A program made the position numbers and the translations under genes. From positions 1 through 9,418 of the forward strand of contig CAYNOQ010000093.1 of NCBI GenBank assembly GCA_964398855.1: a DNA stretch of 9,418 nt, in the 5' to 3' direction. This document shows, piece after piece, positions 1 to 6,060 of this stretch (positions within the stretch are counted from its first letter, which is position 1; each line of letters opens with the position of its first letter). The DNA is from Mariniphaga sp964398855. GTDB lineage: Bacteria > Bacteroidota > Bacteroidia > Bacteroidales > Prolixibacteraceae. The notes under the pieces were generated by a model that had not been told where the DNA came from, did not search any database, and was given only the letters and a program-made list of their open reading frames with translations.

Positions 1-35
1 AAACCGCGCCAGCGTGTGTAAAAAGATAAGGTATT

Positions 36-77
36 TGTACAAAACAAAGTTGGGAAACAGTTTTATTGCTTCCCAAC
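36..77 (-). terminator. Rho-independent terminator of the amino-sugar operon
   Basis: An 8-bp perfect inverted repeat (GTTGGGAA at 49-56, TTCCCAAC at 70-77) encloses a 13-nt loop that can add two more pairs and a wobble past one mismatch. Read on the minus strand, the hairpin begins about 12 nt after the stop codon of the last operon gene and is followed by a T-rich run (TTTGTTTTGT). This is the expected form and place for an intrinsic terminator. The tail is interrupted by G, so efficiency is uncertain. A 10-bp palindrome (TTTGTACAAA, 34-43) lies in the tail. Confidence 0.7.
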
Positions 78-89
78 ATTTAAAAGTCT

Positions 90-1118
90 TTACAATACTT
101 TTTTCGATTGAGCTGATTTGTAAATATCTAAAATCAGCGCAACCGATTTTCGTGCTTCATGTCCGTCAATTTCAAAAGGACGTTTTTCTTCGATGGCACG
201 AATAAAAGAAGCCAGGTTTTTTGCATGATTGTGGTAAGTCATGGCAGCCGGATCGGCAACTCCGCCACCTCCTTCAATCTTGCCGTGCTTTTGAATAATC
301 TGCTCATCTTCTTCGGTCATTTCATCAAATTGCCAGACTGTGAGGCTGTTTTCCACCAAAACAATTGTTCCTTTTGTGCCGGTTATTTCCAAGCGCCTGA
401 ATTGTCCGGGGAAGGACGCAGTTGTGCCATAAATTACGCCAAGCGCACTGTTTTTGAAACGCAGAATACTCACCGCATTGTCTTCTGCCTCAATCTGCGG
501 ATGCCCGATATTTGAAGTAAACGCAGCTAACGAATCAACCGGTCCCATCAGGTACAACAGCAAATCGACCATGTGAATGGATTGGTTCATCATTGCACCG
601 CCACCATCCAGCGCCCAGGTGCCGCGCCACCCCTGATAGTAGGCATCACTCCGCCACCACGGAACATAAACTGCTGCATAGGTGATTGTTCCCAGGCGAT
701 TTGCATCAATCACATCCTTAATGATTTGCGTTGTTTCATTATATCTCATGTTGAAAATTCCACCTAAATGCGTTCCCGCTTTCTCGTGTGCTTCAATCAT
801 AAGATCGATTTTATCCAGATCAATTTCAAGTGGTTTTTCGCATAAAACATGCTTGCCGTTTTTTGCAGCTTCAATCACAGGCTCCATGTGCGCACCGCTT
901 GGAGTTGCTATCAAAACCAGATCAACCTCAGGAGACTGCAACATGCTCTCAGCAGAATCCCAATAGCTCACCTTATATTTTTCAGCCATTTTAACAGCTT
1001 TCTCCGTTCTGATGTTGCAAAAACCGGCAAGCTTTGCATTGGCTAATGAGTTGACAGCCTGTGCATGAAAGTCGGCAATCATTCCCGTTCCTACAATTCC
1101 AATATTCCAAATTTTCAT
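90..1118 (-). CDS. Gfo/Idh/MocA family oxidoreductase, cytoplasmic (WlbA-like)
   Basis: This 342-residue protein is predicted to be an NAD(P)-dependent sugar dehydrogenase. The N-terminal Rossmann fold carries GIVGTGMIA (residues 7-15). The family's EKP motif is at 94-96, with Lys95 as the expected catalytic lysine. A WWR segment at 154-156 is followed by the C-terminal motif GGGAMMNQSIHMVD (172-185), where His182 and Asp185 fit the usual active-site positions. These signatures resemble UDP-N-acetylhexosaminuronate dehydrogenases of the WlbA type, but substrate cannot be read from them. No signal peptide is present, so it should act in the cytoplasm, unlike the second family member at 4688-6040. 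The start is the ATG at 1118, because the fold begins immediately there; an upstream in-frame TTG (1145) would add nine residues encoded by repeat DNA. It is the last gene of the operon, 48 nt after nagB and just before the terminator. Confidence 0.85.
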   Translation of the reverse strand: MKIWNIGIVGTGMIADFHAQAVNSLANAKLAGFCNIRTEKAVKMAEKYKVSYWDSAESMLQSPEVDLVLIATPSGAHMEPVIEAAKNGKHVLCEKPLEIDLDKIDLMIEAHEKAGTHLGGIFNMRYNETTQIIKDVIDANRLGTITYAAVYVPWWRSDAYYQGWRGTWALDGGGAMMNQSIHMVDLLLYLMGPVDSLAAFTSNIGHPQIEAEDNAVSILRFKNSALGVIYGTTASFPGQFRRLEITGTKGTIVLVENSLTVWQFDEMTEEDEQIIQKHGKIEGGGGVADPAAMTYHNHAKNLASFIRAIEEKRPFEIDGHEARKSVALILDIYKSAQSKKVL

Positions 1119-1125
1119 TTCATTA

Positions 1126-1160
1126 GAGTATTGAGTATCAAGCAATGAGTACTAAGTACA
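1126..1160. repeat. Degenerate heptad tandem repeat, copy 1
   Basis: Five consecutive 7-mers on the plus strand read gagtatt, gagtatc, aagcaat, gagtact, aagtaca. They fill most of the 48-nt gap between nagB and the last oxidoreductase gene. A related block in the opposite orientation lies at 3383-3414, also just downstream of a gene of this operon. The heptad phase is visible by eye, but the units are imperfect and the array is short. Confidence 0.55.
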
Positions 1161-1166
1161 AAAAAA

Positions 1167-1928
1167 TCACAAATTCAGTTTAGATGCAGAGTCTTTATCT
1201 AAATACAAAACCGTATCGGAATGTTTTCTTAAAATAGTTGCCGGGCAGGCAGTTGAAATTTCTCCGTTCAGCGTATTGTAAACCGCATCTGCTTTTCGCT
1301 CATCAGGAACCACACAACTGATGGTTTTGCAATTCATGATTGCAGTGATGGTGAGCGTGAGAGCGTGGGTCGGCACATCATCAAATGTGGGAAACCACCC
1401 CTCTCCCAACTGCTGCTTACGGCAGGCTTCATCTAATTCCACAACTTTCACCAATTTTGGATCGTTAAAATCTGCAACCGGCGGGTCGTTGAATGCAATG
1501 TGTCCGTTTTCACCAATTCCGATACAGGCAATATCGATGGGATGTTCCCGCAGCAGCGCTTCGTATCTTAGAACTTCTGCCTCTGCATCTCCTGTGTCTC
1601 CGTCAAGAAAATGTGCCTGCTTGGGTTTAACGGTATTAATTATTCTCTCTTTCAGGTATTTCCGAAAACTTGCCGGGTGAGATTCGGGCAAATCCTTGTA
1701 TTCATCTAAATGAAAAACATTGATTTTGTTCCATTCGATTTTCAGTTTTTGCAAATGCTCCAAAAACTGAAACTGCGAGGCGCCGGTTGCCAGAATCAGA
1801 TTGGCGTGCCCTTTTTCAGCAATGGCTTCACCAAGCTTTTCTGCAACAAACGCTGCAGCCGATTCACCTAACTTTTCAGCGGATTCTAAAATTTTCACCT
1901 GTAAATTATCTTTTTTGAATTCTTTCAT
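1167..1928 (-). CDS. nagB: Glucosamine-6-phosphate deaminase, NagB-like
   Basis: This protein is predicted to convert glucosamine-6-phosphate to fructose-6-phosphate and ammonia in the cytoplasm, the step that follows NagA. Its 253 residues match the NagB/6-phosphogluconolactonase superfamily (E. coli NagB has 266). Seen in the sequence: a phosphate-loop-like ATGAS (47-51), HLDEY (73-77) with Asp75 at the place of E. coli Asp72, and GENGHIAFNDP (139-149), the deaminase signature. In E. coli the triad is Asp141, His143 and Glu148; here the matching residues are Asn141, His143 and Asp148, so two of the three differ. A conserved tail follows (CPATILRKH). The start is the ATG at 1928, because longer in-frame readings run into the transporter gene and encode no family sequence. 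It begins 14 nt after the transporter stop, behind an A-rich leader, which suggests co-translation. The exact substrate may be a modified amino-sugar phosphate. Confidence 0.83.
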   Translation of the reverse strand: MKEFKKDNLQVKILESAEKLGESAAAFVAEKLGEAIAEKGHANLILATGASQFQFLEHLQKLKIEWNKINVFHLDEYKDLPESHPASFRKYLKERIINTVKPKQAHFLDGDTGDAEAEVLRYEALLREHPIDIACIGIGENGHIAFNDPPVADFNDPKLVKVVELDEACRKQQLGEGWFPTFDDVPTHALTLTITAIMNCKTISCVVPDERKADAVYNTLNGEISTACPATILRKHSDTVLYLDKDSASKLNL

Positions 1929-1942
1929 TTTTAATTGTTTTT

Positions 1943-3178
1943 TTAAAATAGTTCTACAATAGCAAAATATGCGGTCATAAACGAGAAAAGCACAACTAAC
2001 CAAATTCCAATATTTTCCTTCAGGGTTGCTCTATTTACACCCATCAATGTTTTGCGGTTGATTAAAATGAGTATCGGAATTGCAACTGCCGGCAAAATCA
2101 TCGCCTGAAATGCCTGTGAGAAAATCATCAGCGCCGGCGGTCTTTGCTCAAGAAAAACGGTGCCAAAAGCAAAAAGCATGGCAACAAAAATCAATATTCT
2201 CGATTGCGTTGAATGGATGTTTCTCGGTTTTCCCGAATAGTCGGCAATCAGCCATGGCGCAATCAGCACAATGGGAAAAATGGTGGAAAGTCCGGCGCCG
2301 ACAATTCCCAGAATCAGAATAAATGCGGCAGCTTTTCCGCCAAGCGGTGTAAAGAGCGCAATCATTTCCACAGTGTTTTCAAGGGTCATTCCCATCACGT
2401 ACAGCGTTCCGGCAGAAACAGCCATAATCACACCACCCAAAAGCAGCATGACTGTTGCCGAGACAAACGAATCTCTTTTTTCATCTTTCAGATTGTTAAT
2501 TCCCCACCCTTTTTCTGCAACCACCGTACTGCGCATGATAAAAACGGCTGCCGAACAGGTAGTTCCTGCAATGGCGGCAATTAATCCCATTGCGCCGGGA
2601 GTATCAGGTATTCTGGGAACCAAACCTTTGGCAATTGCGCCAAAATCAGGTTTTACCATGAAAAACACCACAATAAAGGACAGCCCCATAAAAATCACAA
2701 AAAAAGTGAGCACTTTTTCAAAAGTTTTATACTGCCCTAACCAGAGTAGCAGATAAAGTCCTCCGGCGAGCACTAGGATTATCCAAAACCGATTGATAAG
2801 CAAATCATTGGTTATTAATCGGATGCCCTCCTGCACCAAATCAGCAACAATCCCCATCACACCTATAAGGGCAAGTAACTCACCTATTATCAGCGCAATC
2901 AGAATATAAAGCGCCAGAATCCAGCCCAATTTGAATTCATTTTTAATGAAGTTGAGCGCAGTTTTGCCCGACACAAGAGTTACCTTTCCATAAGCTACCA
3001 TTAATATAAATGTGAACACACAGGACAACACTAACGCCCAGAAAAGCTCCATACCATGTTCGGCGCCGGTTTTGGCCATCGTTGTAACACTGCCCGTACC
3101 GATATTATACCCAATCAGGAATAGTCCGGGACCTACCGCCGCAAGACCGACAGCTATCTTTTTAAAAGTTTTATTCAT
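1943..3178 (-). CDS. NRAMP-fold membrane transporter with atypical binding motifs
   Basis: This 411-residue inner-membrane protein has about eleven hydrophobic segments, as expected for the NRAMP branch of the LeuT-fold superfamily. The start GPGLFLIGYNIGTGS (16-30) matches NRAMP helix 1. QYKTFEK (149-155) and the following VKPDFGAIAKGLVP (175-188) match the family's mid-region. Typical NRAMP metal transporters have DPGN in helix 1 and a Met-Pro-His motif in helix 6. Here helix 1 reads NIGTG (25-29) and helix 6 reads AGTTCSAAVF (204-213), so the Asp, Asn and Met that hold the metal are not seen. It lies between nagA and nagB, 14 nt before nagB. The cargo may therefore be an amino sugar or another organic solute rather than Mn2+ or Fe2+, or a metal bound differently; this is inference. 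The start at 3178 is the ATG just before the first helix. Confidence 0.8.
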   Translation of the reverse strand: MNKTFKKIAVGLAAVGPGLFLIGYNIGTGSVTTMAKTGAEHGMELFWALVLSCVFTFILMVAYGKVTLVSGKTALNFIKNEFKLGWILALYILIALIIGELLALIGVMGIVADLVQEGIRLITNDLLINRFWIILVLAGGLYLLLWLGQYKTFEKVLTFFVIFMGLSFIVVFFMVKPDFGAIAKGLVPRIPDTPGAMGLIAAIAGTTCSAAVFIMRSTVVAEKGWGINNLKDEKRDSFVSATVMLLLGGVIMAVSAGTLYVMGMTLENTVEMIALFTPLGGKAAAFILILGIVGAGLSTIFPIVLIAPWLIADYSGKPRNIHSTQSRILIFVAMLFAFGTVFLEQRPPALMIFSQAFQAMILPAVAIPILILINRKTLMGVNRATLKENIGIWLVVLFSFMTAYFAIVELF

Positions 3179-3330
3179 GTTTTTGAAGAATTAAATAATT
3201 ATATTTTTTGTCATAAACAGACGTAAGAACAAGAATGTCAGGCTAAAGATATTGAACACAAAGATTCAAAAACAGAAAGTATTCAATCATGCTTCTCGTT
3301 GTCCAGTTGTAAATTCTCCATTCGTAATTG

Positions 3331-3360
3331 AATCTCAATTAATCTCACTTAATATCCTCC
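3331..3360. repeat. Short decamer direct repeats
   Basis: Three adjoining 10-mers read AATCTCAATT, AATCTCACTT and AATATCCTCC. The first two differ at one position; the third shares only the AATxTC frame. They lie in the nagA-transporter gap. At this AT content a short match may be chance. Confidence 0.35.
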
Positions 3361-3382
3361 TCAAACTGCTATATTCAACCAT

Positions 3383-3414
3383 CTTAGTATTCATGCCTAA
3401 CAGTCTTGATACTT
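3383..3414. repeat. Degenerate heptad repeat, copy 2 (inverted relative to copy 1)
   Basis: On the minus strand this block contains AAGTATCAAGACTG and, after eight bases, GAATACTAAG. Copy 1 (1126-1160, plus strand) contains GAGTATCAAGCAAT and GAGTACTAAG in the same order. The two therefore share AGTATCAAG and a nine-of-ten match, with an extra insertion here. It starts 12 nt after the nagA stop codon. Confidence 0.45.
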
Positions 3415-3425
3415 GTGTCTTTTAT

Positions 3426-4586
3426 CTACTTTTCATATACCAACTTCCCCTTCACCCATGTTTTTTGAATATCCACCTGGTAATCTTTCAGGGTGAACAG
3501 GATGATGTCTGCACGTTTTCCTGGTTCCAGAATTCCCCGGTCATTTAAATTGTAAAGGCTTGCAGGATTGGTGCTTGCCATCTGTATAGCCTCACCCAAT
3601 GAGCACCCGGTAACCTTCATTACATATCCAACCCCCTTGGTAATTGGGGAAGCCGAGCCATACAAAACTTTTTGTGCAGGATAATGTAATAATCCTTCAG
3701 GCGTCAGTTCCACAGTTTCTCCGGTAGAAGTTTTATATTCACCCGGTTCCAATGCTGCATAATGCGTAACATCGGATGTAATCACTGTTTTTTCAACCCC
3801 TTTCACCTTGAAGAAAACCCTTATTTCTTCCGGCAATAGATGAAAACTGTCACAGATTATACTGACACTCAGTCGGTCATCAGAGAGTTGAGACCAAAAT
3901 GGATTATAGTGCCGGTTAATCATATTTGCAGCGCCATTTCCCAGATGAGTTGCTATTTTTGCTCCTCTGTCAATTGCAGCGCTGACTGTTTTCATATCGG
4001 CGTTGTGGTGTCCCAGCGCCACTCCGATTCCATTCTGACTGCATTTTGTGATGAAATCCAATGCTCCATCCAATTCGGGCGCTATTGTAATTTGCAAAAT
4101 ATTTCTGCCTGATGCTTCATACAATTTCATGAACTCGTCCCAATCGGGCAATTTCACAAATTTTAGCGGATGGGCGCCCCGGTAGCCGTCTTCAGGATTG
4201 ATATAGGGTCCTTCCAGATGGAATCCGGGTATAGAGCCTAAAAATTTCTCATTGTCAACAGCCTTACCCAAAAGCTCAAAATTCCGCGTGAGCACTTCAA
4301 TACTGTTGGTTGTCAGCGTTGGCAGGTAAGTGGTTACTCCCTTTTTCCACAATTCAACAGTTGCTTTTTCAATTCCCTCAGGAGTGAGGTCGCTATCCCC
4401 GAGAGCAAAGGAAACACCCGCAAACCCATTGACCTGATTGTCAAAAAGACCGGGAGCAATATAAAGAGGATTTTCACCAACATCTTTGTCGGTAACCGTA
4501 ATCTCTTCAATAATTCCATTATTGATTTTAACCTGCACCGGCTGACCGGTATAGTAATGAATCCCTTCAATAATTTGTGCTTTCAT
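3426..4586 (-). CDS. nagA: N-acetylglucosamine-6-phosphate deacetylase, NagA-like
   Basis: This protein is predicted to remove the acetyl group from N-acetylglucosamine-6-phosphate to give glucosamine-6-phosphate and acetate. It is an amidohydrolase-fold metalloenzyme of 386 residues, close to E. coli NagA (382). Visible motifs are APGLFDNQVNG (44-54), HLEGPY (123-128) with metal ligand Glu125, GHHNA (192-196) with His193, ATHL (212-215) with His214, and TSDVTH (270-275) with Asp272 as the expected catalytic base. The stretch THLGNGAANMINRHYNP differs from the usual THLYNAM, so this is a divergent subfamily. The ATG at 4586 is chosen because it aligns with the E. coli start. An in-frame ATG at 4661, 26 nt after the upstream gene, would add 25 residues that look like a signal peptide (LLFILFFF, then KAQ). 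The stretch between the two starts is T-rich and carries an inverted repeat (4619-4632), which favours a leader. It feeds the nagB product downstream. Confidence 0.85.
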   Translation of the reverse strand: MKAQIIEGIHYYTGQPVQVKINNGIIEEITVTDKDVGENPLYIAPGLFDNQVNGFAGVSFALGDSDLTPEGIEKATVELWKKGVTTYLPTLTTNSIEVLTRNFELLGKAVDNEKFLGSIPGFHLEGPYINPEDGYRGAHPLKFVKLPDWDEFMKLYEASGRNILQITIAPELDGALDFITKCSQNGIGVALGHHNADMKTVSAAIDRGAKIATHLGNGAANMINRHYNPFWSQLSDDRLSVSIICDSFHLLPEEIRVFFKVKGVEKTVITSDVTHYAALEPGEYKTSTGETVELTPEGLLHYPAQKVLYGSASPITKGVGYVMKVTGCSLGEAIQMASTNPASLYNLNDRGILEPGKRADIILFTLKDYQVDIQKTWVKGKLVYEK

Positions 4587-4618
4587 AGTATGCATCCCGA
4601 AAAAAAATAATATAAAGA

Positions 4619-4632
4619 GAAGAGAACTCTTC
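4619..4632. repeat. Inverted repeat in the nagA leader
   Basis: Arms GAAGAG and CTCTTC are separated by two bases. The repeat lies between the two candidate nagA starts. It could be a weak operator or a small hairpin in the message, or chance in a purine/pyrimidine-skewed stretch. Confidence 0.3.
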
Positions 4633-4687
4633 CTGAAAAATAAAACCGTTCTAAAATTCATATTCCTTTGTTTTAAAAATTCACATT

Positions 4688-6040
4688 CTACAATTTCATT
4701 TCCCAGCCCTTTTCATAGGATCGTAACCAAAGTTTCTGTGCCTTTTTATCGCCAACAATATATCCGTTTTTCGGATTGATTTCCAATGAATGTCCAACGC
4801 GCTGGGCAATATTACCCAACTGAACAAGCAAAGTACTTTTATGCCCGGAGTCAATGTCAGAAACAAGTGGCTCTCCCTGACGGATATTGTTAAACAGGTT
4901 GCGGATATGTATGGAGTCCAGGTGGCTTGACGGATTGGCAGTATCGCGCGGGTCAATTTCTCTTGATGCTTTTACCTCTTTTACAACATTATTTTTCAGG
5001 TCATAAACGGTATATTGGTCACCGCCGGGAATAAACAAGCTGCCCTCCTCGCCGTAGAAAACAACTCCGACAGACGTGCCTTCAATGGGTTTTCCATTGC
5101 AGCTCCTGCCTTCCCATGTCATGGAAACTCCCTCTTCAAAATCGAGATTAATCACCTGAGTGTCGGGTGTCTCCCAGTCGTCGGAATAGCGATAACGGCC
5201 ACCATTTGAGCTCACCTTTACAGGATAATCGACACCAAATCCCCAGCGCAGCAGGTCAACCATGTGTGTTCCGTTATTCAGCGCTTCACCGGTTCCCCAA
5301 TGCCAGAACCAATGCCAGTTGTAGTGAACAATGTTATCTTTAAATTCCCTGCGTGGGGCAGGTCCCTGCCAAAGCTCCCAGTTGAGCCATTCCGGCACAG
5401 GCGTGGCTTTGCCCACTCCTATAGGACCACGGTTATTGGTGTACCACCCTTTTCCAAAATATGGTTTCCCGATAATTCCGCTTTTCAGTTCCTCAATTCC
5501 TTTAACAACATTGGGATAAGAGCGCCGCTGGTTCCCCATCTGTATCGATTTTCCATATTTTCTAACCGCTTCTATCAAAATTTCACCCTCATGCGGGCTA
5601 TGGCTGCAAGGTTTTTCCAGATACACATGTTTTCCCGCCTGCAAAGCCATTAGCGCTGCCGGAGCATGCCAGTGGTCGGGAGCAGCAACCACCAGAATAT
5701 CCACATCTTTACTTTCCAACGATTTCCTGACATCAACAAAGCCTGCCGGCTTTTTATTCTGCACTTTCTCCACAGCATCTATACACTTTTCTGTTGCACG
5801 TGAGTCCACATCGCAAACATGGATCACTTCACAGCCTTCCTGAAAGGCAAAGTTTTTTGCTAATGCATTTCCACGGGAATTGACACCCATCACCGATACC
5901 CGGAGCATTTCATTTGCGCCCATAATCCGTTTATAAGATGACGCACTGAATCCCGGAAGCGCTCCGCCGATTACTAATCCGGCAGAAACGCCTGCCGTCT
6001 TTTTGATAAAATCTCGTCTTGTCTCATTGCTTTTGTTCAT
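4688..6040 (-). CDS. Tat-exported Gfo/Idh/MocA family oxidoreductase
   Basis: This 450-residue protein is predicted to be a sugar or glycoside oxidoreductase that folds with its NAD(P) cofactor and is exported through the Tat system. The N-terminus has a twin-arginine motif RRDFIK (8-13) and a hydrophobic stretch ending near ALPGFSAS (27-34); no lipobox is seen. The Rossmann core follows, with VMGVNSRG (50-57), APDHWH (120-125) and LEKPCSH (141-147), Lys143 being the expected catalytic residue. A tryptophan- and histidine-rich segment (NWHWFWHWGTG, 241-251) leads to the conserved NGTHMVD (256-262). Length and motifs fit the exported family common in Bacteroidota and Planctomycetota. Members of Gfo/Idh/MocA take part in 3-keto-glycoside formation and, in GH109, in NAD-dependent glycosidase chemistry; which applies here cannot be told. 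It starts 20 nt after the regulator gene, so the two are probably co-transcribed. Confidence 0.87.
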   Translation of the reverse strand: MNKSNETRRDFIKKTAGVSAGLVIGGALPGFSASSYKRIMGANEMLRVSVMGVNSRGNALAKNFAFQEGCEVIHVCDVDSRATEKCIDAVEKVQNKKPAGFVDVRKSLESKDVDILVVAAPDHWHAPAALMALQAGKHVYLEKPCSHSPHEGEILIEAVRKYGKSIQMGNQRRSYPNVVKGIEELKSGIIGKPYFGKGWYTNNRGPIGVGKATPVPEWLNWELWQGPAPRREFKDNIVHYNWHWFWHWGTGEALNNGTHMVDLLRWGFGVDYPVKVSSNGGRYRYSDDWETPDTQVINLDFEEGVSMTWEGRSCNGKPIEGTSVGVVFYGEEGSLFIPGGDQYTVYDLKNNVVKEVKASREIDPRDTANPSSHLDSIHIRNLFNNIRQGEPLVSDIDSGHKSTLLVQLGNIAQRVGHSLEINPKNGYIVGDKKAQKLWLRSYEKGWEMKL

Positions 6041-6060
6041 AACTACATAATTTTCAGTTT

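Larger units (their letters stand above)
3179..3425. other. 247-nt intergenic gap inside the operon
   Basis: This gap separates nagA from the transporter gene and is much longer than the other gaps of the locus. It holds the second heptad-type repeat (3383-3414) and three decamers beginning with AAT (3331-3360). No open frame with family resemblance, clear terminator or full Bacteroidota promoter is seen. AATCTTTG on the minus strand, near the middle, is one mismatch from TAnnTTTG but lacks a TTTG box 19 nt upstream. Confidence 0.6.

Noticed and set aside
1..48. The first bases could be the end of another gene or hold part of an operator (GTGTGT near 14).
   Set aside because: No frame with recognisable sequence is visible in so short a stretch, and the GTGTGT lacks the palindromic partner seen at 7212-7227.
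1929..2003. N-terminal extension of the NagB-like protein by 25 residues from a start inside the transporter gene.
   Set aside because: The extension overlaps the transporter's 3' end, has no NagB resemblance, and the ATG at 1928 gives the normal family length.
2080..2756. Several open plus-strand frames of 80 to 160 codons opposite the transporter gene.
   Set aside because: They are antisense shadows of a well-supported coding region and show no family motifs or start context.
5197..5227. The peptide YPVKVSSNG occurs both in the Tat oxidoreductase (residues 272-280) and in the SDR protein near its C-terminus (about 9229-9255), suggesting a shared or duplicated segment.
   Set aside because: The two stretches use different codons, and each fits the normal sequence of its own family at that place, so the match is coincidence.
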